Positions 7,614 to 12,184 of a stretch of 25,761 bases of DNA are shown piece after piece. Every line of letters begins with the position of its first letter. Positions within the stretch are counted from its first letter, which is position 1. The notes beneath the pieces are model-generated. The model did no database searches and was not told where the DNA came from. It was given only the letters and a program-made list of their open reading frames with translations. Source of the stretch: a virus; IMG/VR virus record IMGVR_UViG_3300035698_002613, positions 1 to 25,761 of that record; one strand, written 5' to 3'. A program made the position numbers and the translations under genes.

Positions 7614-7872
7614 AGACAAGGTTGGCGATGGCTCTGGCTCTGGCTATGGCGATGGCTATGGCTACGGATCTGGCTACGGATCTGGATCTGGATCTGGCTA
7701 TGGATCTGGCTATGGCTACGGATCTGGCTACGGATCTGGATCTGGATCTGGATCTGGATCTGGCTATGGCTACGGATCTGGCGATGGCTATGGCTCTGGC
7801 TATGGATCTGGACCTGGCTATGGCTACGGACCTGGCTATGGCTACGGATCTGGATCTGGATCTGGCGAATAA
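7600..7872 (+). CDS. Gly-Tyr-Ser low-complexity repeat protein
   Basis: A 90-residue protein. The chosen ATG at 7600 overlaps the end of the DUF6948-like gene and has GGAG upstream. After a short basic head (MLRVKDKV) it is almost only Gly alternating with Ser, Tyr, Asp or Pro (GYGSG, GYGYG, GDGYG). Such sequences are disordered and, by analogy with Tyr/Gly-rich proteins, could self-associate; that is inference. An upstream ATG at 7483 is in frame but lies inside the other gene and has no ribosome binding site. The overlap and intact frame support translation. Confidence 0.65.
   Translation: MLRVKDKVGDGSGSGYGDGYGYGSGYGSGSGSGYGSGYGYGSGYGSGSGSGSGSGYGYGSGDGYGSGYGSGPGYGYGPGYGYGSGSGSGE
7624..7869 (+). 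repeat. Hexanucleotide-type Gly-X coding repeat
   Basis: About 41 hexamers of the form GGC or GGA followed by TCT, TAT, TAC, GAT or CCT. Gly uses only GGC and GGA codons, and TAC is always followed by GGA, which suggests growth by slippage of 12- to 18-nt units. The array has no stop codon in several frames on both strands, which produces large spurious open frames there. Confidence 0.9.
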
Positions 7873-7902
7873 CATGATACGCTCTTTCATGATTGCATAA
7901 AA

Positions 7903-7965
7903 GCACCAGTGGCAGGCAACCAAGCTGGACCCCAGCAGGCGGTGGGATATAACACCTGTGGCATG
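7903..7965 (+). ncRNA. First, degenerate structured RNA element
   Basis: Begins GCACCAGTGGC and ends CTGTGGCATG, which echo the ends of the tRNA-like element at 8040 (GCCACAGTGGC ... CTGTGGT). A GCTGG-ACC-CCAGC hairpin (7924-7936) sits inside, and GGTG/CACC could form a T-arm-like helix with an 8-nt loop lacking TTC. The end-to-end pairing has two mismatches. I regard it as a possible decayed copy; no tRNA can be called. Confidence 0.3.
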
Positions 7966-7983
7966 GATTACCCTCTTTGTTTT

Positions 7984-8018
7984 CCCCAGGGCAGTCTTTT
8001 GGACGTAAGTCCTTGGGG
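7984..8018 (+). terminator. Terminator-like hairpin between RNA elements
   Basis: CCCCAGGG (7984-7991) pairs with CCTTGGGG (8011-8018), 8 bp with one G-U, and an inner GTC/GAC helix. Only TCTTTG follows, so termination may be weak; it could instead be a processing signal separating RNA units. Confidence 0.5.
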
Positions 8019-8039
8019 TCTTTGAAAAACTGAATACAT

Positions 8040-8154
8040 GCCACAGTGGCGTAAATGGATAAACGCCTCTCCTGCTATTACACTAAGTGCGGTGAGACGG
8101 GTGCGGAGTGTAGCAACGCATCATATCGTGCAGGTTCAATTCCTGCCTGTGGTA
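8040..8154 (+). ncRNA. tRNA-like RNA with an oversized anticodon region
   Basis: The acceptor stem GCCACAG (8040-8046) pairs with CTGTGGT (8147-8153), 7 bp with a terminal G-U, followed by A (no encoded CCA). T8 and G9 are followed by a canonical 4-bp D-arm (GCGT/ACGC, 8049-8066) with A14, GG and A21 in its loop. The T-arm is perfect: GCAGG-TTCAATT-CCTGC (8130-8146). Between D and T arms lie 63 nt instead of about 22-38. The best anticodon-stem candidate is CTCC/GGAG (8069-8072, 8105-8108), leaving a 32-nt loop, and no U33-anticodon-A37 arrangement fits. It is either a tRNA carrying a ~25-40 nt insertion or a tRNA mimic. Standard tRNA scanners may miss it. Confidence 0.7.
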
Positions 8155-8157
8155 TTT

Positions 8158-8213
8158 GCCCCACCGCTGATACAGACCGCAGCGTCATGGCCGTTTAATC
8201 GCCGGCCTGGGGC
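8158..8213 (+). terminator. Terminator-like branched hairpin after the tRNA-like RNA
   Basis: GCCCCA (8158-8163) pairs with TGGGGC (8208-8213), enclosing GGCCG/CGGCC (8189-8193 with 8203-8207). ATTCGTT follows, so a T-run is poor. It occupies the same place relative to the AAAACTGAATA repeat as the hairpin at 7984. Confidence 0.45.
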
Positions 8214-8233
8214 ATTCGTTAAAACTGAATATT

Positions 8234-8300
8234 AAGTGGCCGGGCCTTCAGCTCACTAAGGTCAGAGCAGGGCCGGAAACGGCAACCGCGTCCACTTTTT
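8234..8300 (+). ncRNA. Third structured RNA element with D-arm-like and GAAA-loop hairpins
   Basis: AAGTGG (8234-8239) pairs with CCACTT (8292-8297) to close the unit, and the Ts that follow (8296-8300) make it terminator-like. Inside are GCTC/GAGC (8251-8254, 8265-8268) with a 10-nt loop beginning A, containing GG and ending A, exactly like a tRNA D-arm, and GCCG-GAAA-CGGC (8272-8283), a GNRA-loop hairpin. No T-arm is seen, so it is not a tRNA. Its function is unknown. Confidence 0.5.
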
Positions 8301-8306
8301 ACACGA

Positions 8307-8329
8307 GCCAGGGCGTGGCTATCCCTGGC
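8307..8329 (+). terminator. Perfect hairpin followed by AAAATTTT
   Basis: GCCAGGG (8307-8313) pairs with CCCTGGC (8323-8329), with a 9-nt loop, then AAAATTTT. It ends the RNA cluster and could terminate in either direction, though the downstream T-run starts after four As. Confidence 0.5.
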
Positions 8330-8363
8330 AAAATTTTACAATTGATTGACAGTGAAGTCCTGG

Positions 8364-8460
8364 CCGAGGTCAGGCGTGCAAGGGTGGATGGCTTAGTAGA
8401 ACACCAACGGTATCGACATCAGGTGGGCTACCTGGTGCCTGACAGTGTGTCAGACCTCCG
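8364..8460 (+). other. Multi-helix segment in a gene-free stretch
   Basis: GAGGTC (8366-8371) pairs with GACCTC (8453-8458) around two strong hairpins: CATCAGGT/ACCTGGTG (8417-8437, 8 bp) and CTGACA-GTG-TGTCAG (8439-8453, 6 bp), the latter sharing one base with the outer stem; a weaker GGTG/CACC arm lies between. The gene-free stretch 7873-8621 also holds CAGTGGCTT/AAGCCGCTG (8553-8575, 9 bp). An open frame from 8315 covers it, but only the part after 8711 looks coding. Confidence 0.4.
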
Positions 8461-8621
8461 ACCGTGTCACAGGGAAGGGTTGAGTTTACCGTCCATGAAA
8501 TGCCAGACGATACGGCAACGTGATGCTCTGATACCTCAGAAGACGCATACGGCAGTGGCTTTTTCCAAGCCGCTGTTCCGCCCATCGTATCCTAGAATCC
8601 GCAATAACAAAGGATTAGACC

Positions 8622-8717
8622 ATGACTCAGGAAACGAAAACCAGACTGTGCTTAATAGCCATTTTCAGATGGATGCTGTTGACGATTGTTTATCATGTGA
8701 GGAATATCGTATGCTGA
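8622..8717 (+). CDS. 31-residue single-pass membrane protein
   Basis: A short gene with AAAGGA eight bases before its ATG. After a polar head (TQETKTR) the product has one hydrophobic stretch (LCLIAIFRWMLLTIVYHV), then a short Arg/Asn tail. It ends in ATGCTGA with the next gene's start at 8711, the same coupling used at the following junction. It is too short for most holins and no family is recognised. The start signal and overlap support it. Confidence 0.5.
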   Translation: MTQETKTRLCLIAIFRWMLLTIVYHVRNIVC

Positions 8718-8944
8718 ACCTGTATAGATTAACCTGTGTGAAGAACATCGGTGGCCGCGTCGGTTGTTCTAAGGATGTTTATGCGGTCGCAGAAGACCCA
8801 ACAAAGGCGCACGATATGGTAATGAGCAAAATAAGAGAGTTGCACTGGCTATGCACTGACTACATATCGGAAACGGTTTTTATGGCATCGGTCGATGAAA
8901 CTGAAGGGCCGGAACTTTTAGTAATGGAGGCGTTTAAATGCTGA
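8711..8944 (+). CDS. Small hypothetical phage protein
   Basis: A 77-residue soluble protein. The start at 8711 has GAGGA seven bases upstream and lies in an ATGCTGA overlap; the open frame continues upstream to 8315, but that part lies over RNA-like hairpins. The sequence (LNLYRLTCVKN, DVYAVAEDPTKAHDMVM, ASVDETEGPELLVM) looks like a small alpha/beta protein in which 'VYAVAEDPTKAHDMV' resembles a beta-alpha unit. No function is known. Confidence 0.65.
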   Translation: MLNLYRLTCVKNIGGRVGCSKDVYAVAEDPTKAHDMVMSKIRELHWLCTDYISETVFMASVDETEGPELLVMEAFKC

Positions 8945-9174
8945 TCTGCAAGACATCACAAATGAACCTGGACATCGCACCAGGGGTTGACGCTCTATTG
9001 ATCATCAGGAGTTCATCAGACACGCCGTGGGATGAGGCCCAGGAGGAAGCAGCGGTTAAGGCCCATGACGGTATTGGGTTGTTCCTGGGTGACTGTGTGA
9101 AGTACAAGAAGGCGGTCTATGCGTGCATTAAGGAGGCAAAGGCAAAATGCTCTGCAAACACGGAAACGGAATAG
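8938..9174 (+). CDS. Small hypothetical phage protein
   Basis: A 78-residue protein starting in an ATGCTGA overlap with the gene before it; GGAGG lies upstream within that gene. It has an N-terminal beta-like stretch (DIAPGVDALLIIRSSS), an acidic middle and a Lys/Cys-containing C-terminal helix (YACIKEAKAKC). No known family. It contains the strong ribosome binding site for the next small gene at 9147. Confidence 0.6.
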   Translation: MLICKTSQMNLDIAPGVDALLIIRSSSDTPWDEAQEEAAVKAHDGIGLFLGDCVKYKKAVYACIKEAKAKCSANTETE

Positions 9175-9269
9175 AGGGTTGTTACCTCTGCGAAAGGGAG
9201 TTCAATGAAGAAACGAAGAAAACCGAACCTGAAGAAACCCAACAGCATGACGTGGCGCAAGAAGGCTGA
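9147..9269 (+). CDS. 40-residue zinc-binding microprotein
   Basis: AGGAGG (9131-9136) lies ten bases before an ATG whose frame encodes LCKHGNGIEGCYLCE then an acidic Glu/Gln-rich tail. The CKHG...CYLC arrangement resembles small phage zinc proteins I have seen in other phages. It overlaps the end of one gene and the start of the HNH gene in different frames. The strong ribosome binding site and motif support it; expression is not certain. Confidence 0.55.
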   Translation: MLCKHGNGIEGCYLCEREFNEETKKTEPEETQQHDVAQEG

Positions 9270-9615
9270 TAAGGCCTGGAAGGAGGCCCCGGGCACTGAG
9301 TACTGCGAGATATGTATTCAGCGTGGTACGGTTAAACCTGACCATCAGGTCCAGAACCATCACCTGATTGGGCGCACGAACCTGCGGTGGAGGCATCGCT
9401 TGGAGAACCGGATTCGGCTGTGTTCACAGCATCACACGATGGGCCAGTACCGCGTCAAGCAGGTTGCCCACGGTGATTTGAGTCAGGTTCGGGAGTTCAT
9501 GAATTGGCTTGCGGATCACAAGCCAGATCAATATGATTGGTGGATGTGTAACAAGGACGATAAGCGTCCAAGAACGGAAACGTATCAGGAATCTTTTGAA
9601 AGGATCACGAAATGA
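9205..9615 (+). CDS. HNH endonuclease
   Basis: A 136-residue protein with a very basic N-terminus. The HNH site is complete: C34-x2-C37 and C73-x2-H76 form the zinc knuckles, and H52-H53 (NHHLIGRTN) with N68 form the beta-beta-alpha metal active site. HNH enzymes nick or cut DNA; phage versions aid packaging, recombination or homing. Here it is upstream of the lysis genes, not beside the terminase, so a role in packaging is uncertain. It overlaps the next gene by ATGA. Confidence 0.88.
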   Translation: MKKRRKPNLKKPNSMTWRKKADKAWKEAPGTEYCEICIQRGTVKPDHQVQNHHLIGRTNLRWRHRLENRIRLCSQHHTMGQYRVKQVAHGDLSQVREFMNWLADHKPDQYDWWMCNKDDKRPRTETYQESFERITK

Positions 9616-10058
9616 GAAAGATGGCAGCAGTATTGATTGTCCTGCTTATCGCAGGCATGGCCCAGGCGTTGACAACCACATTCATTCTGAGCGATGACTT
9701 CGCGGGTGTGGATCTGGAGGTTGCACGATGGGGCCCCATTTCCGCAGGCGGCACGTTTGCCGTGGAATATTTCGAGCAGTCGACCAACTGCTTCGACGAT
9801 ATTGAGGTGGACATCGGTGATCATTACGTAGGGCCGAATCTGAAGTGCCACTTTACGCCAGAAGGTTCAAGGATCGATCCATTTATCGGGGTGTCTTATC
9901 TACTCAGAAACGCCGCGATCGACAACGAGTATTACGTCTGGGAAGCTGGGGTGGATGTCTATCTGACTGACAATATCGGATTAGGCGTGGCTTATGCCTC
10001 CTGCGATAACTTCTACCGGGACGATATGTGGATGCTGCGGATCCCTGTGCGGTGGTAA
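9612..10058 (+). CDS. Exported small beta-barrel-like outer-membrane protein
   Basis: A 148-residue protein. Residues 1-19 (RKMAAVLIVLLIAGMAQA) are a Sec signal peptide with an A-Q-A cleavage site. The mature part is rich in alternating hydrophobic and polar residues with many aromatic and acidic positions, and ends in MLRIPVRW, like the C-terminal aromatic signal of outer-membrane barrels. Segments such as FIGVSYLLRN, VWEAGVDVYL and IGLGVAYASCD look like beta-strands. It could be a host-surface modifier, as some prophages encode Lom-like proteins, but no family is matched. Start overlaps the HNH stop. A strong terminator follows. Confidence 0.65.
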   Translation: MRKMAAVLIVLLIAGMAQALTTTFILSDDFAGVDLEVARWGPISAGGTFAVEYFEQSTNCFDDIEVDIGDHYVGPNLKCHFTPEGSRIDPFIGVSYLLRNAAIDNEYYVWEAGVDVYLTDNIGLGVAYASCDNFYRDDMWMLRIPVRW

Positions 10059-10080
10059 CATACGGCATTTTCGGACTATC

Positions 10081-10126
10081 AATGGCTCTGGCCGTGTGGA
10101 ATTGCATCCGGCGGACCAGAGCCATT
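10081..10126 (+). terminator. Strong, probably bidirectional terminator
   Basis: AATGGCTCTGG (10081-10091) pairs perfectly with CCAGAGCCATT (10116-10126), 11 bp, with a 24-nt loop containing an inner CCG/CGG helix. TT follows on the + strand and an A-run-like flank allows weak use on the other. It ends the small-gene operon. Confidence 0.75.
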
Positions 10127-10179
10127 TTGCGTAAGAAGCGGGAAAGGTCAAAAAAAGATTAATATATTAAACTTTACCA

Positions 10180-10207
10180 TTTACATGGCCGATGAATATG
10201 TTATACT
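10180..10207 (+). promoter_or_regulatory. Sigma70-like promoter with extended -10
   Basis: -35 TTTACA (10180-10185), 16-bp spacer, -10 TATACT (10202-10207) preceded by TGT (extended -10). AT-rich DNA upstream (10150-10172, aaaaaaagattaatatatta) resembles an UP element. It should drive the gene at 10259 and the lysis genes after it. Confidence 0.75.
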
Positions 10208-10258
10208 GGTTATTAGTAAGAGACAATTGAATAACGAAACGCAGTAAAGGAGTAAATC

Positions 10259-10525
10259 ATGAGAGCCACGACAGTAGAAAACAAAACATTGATATATGGG
10301 GACGGAACAGAAACAAAGTATATCGCCTATCACGCATGGGACGACCAGGGCAAAAACTTATTTTCTGTTTATGTCAATGACGACGAACTGATGGCATTAC
10401 TGAATGGCGACTTTGTGAGCTCAATGCCCGAGCATGAACAGATTTACAGTGATCAATTATTGGGGTGCATCAAGAGCCATGAGAATGACCTTGCTGATGC
10501 CTATAAAAAAACCTCTCCAAAATAA
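10259..10525 (+). CDS. Small hypothetical protein, first gene of lysis-side operon
   Basis: An 88-residue acidic, soluble protein with an AAAGGAGTAAATC ribosome binding site. It has a beta-like start (KTLIYGDGTETKYIAYHAWD) and an acidic middle (VNDDELMALLNGD), with a Lys-rich end. It resembles no family I know. As the first gene after the strong promoter at 10180 it should be well expressed. Confidence 0.6.
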   Translation: MRATTVENKTLIYGDGTETKYIAYHAWDDQGKNLFSVYVNDDELMALLNGDFVSSMPEHEQIYSDQLLGCIKSHENDLADAYKKTSPK

Positions 10526-10568
10526 ACACTCATGTTGAAATAAAAGGGGTTGAAACGGACTTTCTGCT

Positions 10569-10754
10569 ATGAATATTGACATTCTAAAACGAGCACATCT
10601 GGCATCTATGATCGCGGGCAGCGGTATGACCAAGGTTGACATCTGCAATCAGGCCGGGATCAACAGGGTCACATTGAACTTGCATCTCAAGGGGTCAACT
10701 TCAATGAGCGTGGACAATCTGGTTAAGGTTTTAAAGGTTTTGGCCGATAGATAG
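10569..10754 (+). CDS. Small XRE-type helix-turn-helix regulator
   Basis: A 61-residue protein. The segment SGMTKVDICNQAGINRVTLNLHLKGSTSMSVDNLVKV is a classic helix-turn-helix of the Cro/C1 type, in which the recognition helix follows 'AGINRVTL'. No additional domain is present. The nearest ribosome binding site is weak, so it is probably made at low level. It could act on the promoter at 10180 or the one at 11530; that is inference. Confidence 0.75.
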   Translation: MNIDILKRAHLASMIAGSGMTKVDICNQAGINRVTLNLHLKGSTSMSVDNLVKVLKVLADR

Positions 10755-10785
10755 GGTGTAAGCATTATTTAATCAAGGGGTAATC

Positions 10786-11400
10786 ATGAAGGCATCAAAC
10801 TTGTGGATGGGCGTATTGTGGACAAGCATGGCATTGGGATCTGATCTACCTACGGTTCTTATCGATCCAGGGCATGGCGGGAGTGATCCGGGCGCGGTAG
10901 TCGATGGGGTGTATGAGAAGGACTTGAACCTTGCGATCGCTCAGATGATCAAGATTGAGGGTTTTGAGGTCAGATTGACCCGTACCAAGGACGAATACAT
11001 ATCACCTGCAGCACGAAAAGAGATGGCTGACCGTATCATGCCCGACCTGTTCTTGAGCATTCACTGCGATGCGTGGGAAACGCCGGACCCTAATGGGTTC
11101 ACGGTGTTCATCGAACGGAACTCATATAGGCGCACACTCACGGCGGCGATTGAGATCAACCGATCGATGAAAAGCACAGGGGCAGTCGATCGGTCAATCA
11201 AAAAGGCACAATTCACGGTCCTGACAGGGCGCGCTCCATCTGTCCTGCTGGAATGCGGGTTTGTGACCAACCCTGAAGAACTCAAGAACTTGTGCCTGCC
11301 ACTGTATCAGGCGACGATTGCCAAGTGCATCGCACAGGGCATCAATCGGTGGTATGACCAGATGGGCAGCGTGATCGCGGATAAGGTGGTGTCGGAATGA
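10786..11400 (+). CDS. N-acetylmuramoyl-L-alanine amidase (endolysin)
   Basis: A 204-residue zinc amidase of the Amidase_3 family that cuts the bond between MurNAc and L-Ala of peptidoglycan. Zinc ligands are H30 (DPGHGG), E44 and H93 (SIHCDA); the catalytic Glu is E156 in LLECGF. The N-terminus (MKASNLWMGVLWTSMALGSD) has a weak hydrophobic stretch that could act as a signal or signal-anchor, so export without a holin is possible. No holin is found nearby. It has an AAGGGGTAATC ribosome binding site and overlaps a small zinc protein gene at its end. Lysis is the likely role. Confidence 0.93.
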   Translation: MKASNLWMGVLWTSMALGSDLPTVLIDPGHGGSDPGAVVDGVYEKDLNLAIAQMIKIEGFEVRLTRTKDEYISPAARKEMADRIMPDLFLSIHCDAWETPDPNGFTVFIERNSYRRTLTAAIEINRSMKSTGAVDRSIKKAQFTVLTGRAPSVLLECGFVTNPEELKNLCLPLYQATIAKCIAQGINRWYDQMGSVIADKVVSE

Positions 11401-11525
11401 ACCCATACACAGAGGAAAGCAAGTGGCATTGCAGCGTATGTGGCGAGGTTCACGATTGGTACTGGCAAGCAAAACAGTGCTGCGATCCAGACGCCATAAA
11501 TCTCATGGATGAGCTCAAGGAATAA
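11397..11525 (+). CDS. 42-residue zinc-ribbon microprotein
   Basis: Starts in an ATGA overlap with the amidase stop. It has C12-x2-C15 (CSVCG), two more cysteines at 28-29, and a His-Asp-Trp region between, consistent with a small zinc site. No family recognised. It ends just before the promoter at 11530. Confidence 0.55.
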   Translation: MNPYTEESKWHCSVCGEVHDWYWQAKQCCDPDAINLMDELKE

Positions 11526-11529
11526 GGTC

Positions 11530-11557
11530 TTGACATTGACCCAATAGGGCGTATCAT
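11530..11557 (+). promoter_or_regulatory. Strong sigma70 promoter
   Basis: -35 TTGACA (11530-11535, perfect), 16-bp spacer, -10 TATCAT (11552-11557). The start is expected near 11564, at the first base of the 12-nt inverted repeat that follows. It controls the structured RNA and then the NUMOD4/HNH gene. Confidence 0.85.
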
Positions 11558-11563
11558 TAGAGC

Positions 11564-11648
11564 ATGAATATCGACCATCACAATCAAAACACTACCGTCA
11601 CAGGGGAACCATGTCTTGGTCGATATTCTTTCTCCTGTGGCGGTTTTT
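11564..11648 (+). ncRNA. Candidate attenuator or ~85-nt small RNA with two competing helices
   Basis: Helix A pairs GAATATCGACCA (11566-11577) with TGGTCGATATTC (11617-11628), 12 bp perfect. Helix B pairs 11594-11608 with 11630-11644, 15 bp with two G-U pairs, and is followed by TTTTT (the last stem base is T11644), a strong intrinsic terminator. The arms interleave: the 3' arm of A lies in the loop of B, and only one base separates it from B's 3' arm, so both helices cannot easily form fully together. A ligand, protein or ribosome could therefore switch between read-through and termination. If always terminated, it is a ~85-nt RNA. An ATG at 11564 in frame with the downstream gene would make this coding, but no ribosome binding site precedes it. 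Confidence 0.75.
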
Positions 11649-11665
11649 CTATGATTGGAGTCGAT

Positions 11666-11983
11666 ATGAGAGCAATTGAGGGGTTTCCTGGGTATTTCAT
11701 TGATCGAGACGGGACAGTGTGGTCGAGGATGGGAATGGGACCATCAGGGTTGCAAGATGAAGTCCATAAAGTAAAGGCCAGGGTCGGAAAGAGGGGATAT
11801 CTTGTTGTGACGTTGTGCCGCGATTCCAAGCAATACAAAAGGCCGGTTCACAGGCTCATGGCTGTGGCGTACATCCACAATCCAGATCCGTCCAGAAACA
11901 GGTTTGTATTGCATGAGGATGACAATAGGGGGCATAACACGCTTGACAATCTGTACTGGGGGCAGCATTTCGGACAACAGTAG
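11666..11983 (+). CDS. NUMOD4/HNH-type homing endonuclease
   Basis: A 105-residue protein. Start at 11666 has GGAG eight bases upstream, and the protein then begins with RAIEGFPGYFIDRDGTVWS, the NUMOD4 DNA-binding motif. The second half (VHRLMAVAYIHNPDP ... VLHEDDNRGHNTLDNLYWG) is an HNH-like nuclease core with a His, an Asp/Asn pair and 'NL-x-WG'. Enzymes of this kind are mobile and cut intronless or element-free alleles. In-frame ATGs at 11564 and 11651 are alternatives. Its position just beyond the switch-like RNA suggests it is normally kept off. An HTH peptide lies directly downstream. Confidence 0.8.
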   Translation: MRAIEGFPGYFIDRDGTVWSRMGMGPSGLQDEVHKVKARVGKRGYLVVTLCRDSKQYKRPVHRLMAVAYIHNPDPSRNRFVLHEDDNRGHNTLDNLYWGQHFGQQ

Positions 11984-12023
11984 GGATCTGCACAAGAATC
12001 ACTGTCTCAGGAGAGGCGATTCA

Positions 12024-12182
12024 ATGCCCCATAGCAAACTTGAACCGTTACAGGTCGTGTTCATAAGGGCGATGATTGCGAGTGGCGAAAGCCTCAGAGT
12101 GGTTGGTTTAAAGTTCGGGGTTAGCCCTGGGACTGTTGGCGATATATGCAAATATAGAACATGGAAATGGTTAGGGGCTTAA
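12024..12182 (+). CDS. Separate HTH peptide, likely tail module of the HNH protein
   Basis: A 52-residue protein with an AGGAGAGG ribosome binding site ten bases upstream of ATG 12024. LEPLQVVFIRAMIASGESLRVVGLKFGVSPGTVGDICKYRTWKW is a helix-turn-helix of the type often fused to the C-terminus of NUMOD4/HNH endonucleases, ending in the usual 'TWK'. Here it is a separate gene in another frame after a 40-nt gap. It may act as a subunit of the nuclease, or as an independent regulator. Confidence 0.65.
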   Translation: MPHSKLEPLQVVFIRAMIASGESLRVVGLKFGVSPGTVGDICKYRTWKWLGA

Positions 12183-12184
12183 CT

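Larger units (their letters stand above)
8026..8231 (+). repeat. Direct repeat AAAACTGAATA bordering RNA elements
   Basis: The 11-nt sequence occurs at 8026-8036 and 8221-8231, 195 nt apart. Each copy lies 3' of a CCCC...GGGG-type hairpin and 2-3 nt upstream of a structured RNA element (8040 and 8234), giving a repeated 'hairpin - linker - RNA' layout. Confidence 0.75.

Noticed and set aside
7603-8044. Large open frames over the Gly-X repeat on the minus strand and in other frames
   Set aside because: The low-complexity repeat lacks stop codons in many frames; the predicted proteins are Arg/Ser or Ala/Met repeats with no start signals.
8234-8300. A second tRNA, suggested by the GCTC/GAGC D-arm-like hairpin
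   Set aside because: There is no T-arm and the closing stem is at the wrong distance from the D-arm.
7012-8621. CRISPR array
   Set aside because: The repeated elements are two short copies at 195-nt spacing and a Gly-codon repeat, without uniform repeats and unique spacers.
8315-8710. N-terminal extension of the open frame that ends at 8944
   Set aside because: It has no ribosome binding site, covers several strong hairpins, and the coding-like part begins at 8711, which has its own ribosome binding site and overlap.
11564-11665. Upstream start (ATG 11564) for the NUMOD4/HNH gene
   Set aside because: It has no ribosome binding site and runs across the two helices and the T-run. A leaderless transcript starting at 11564 remains possible but is less likely.
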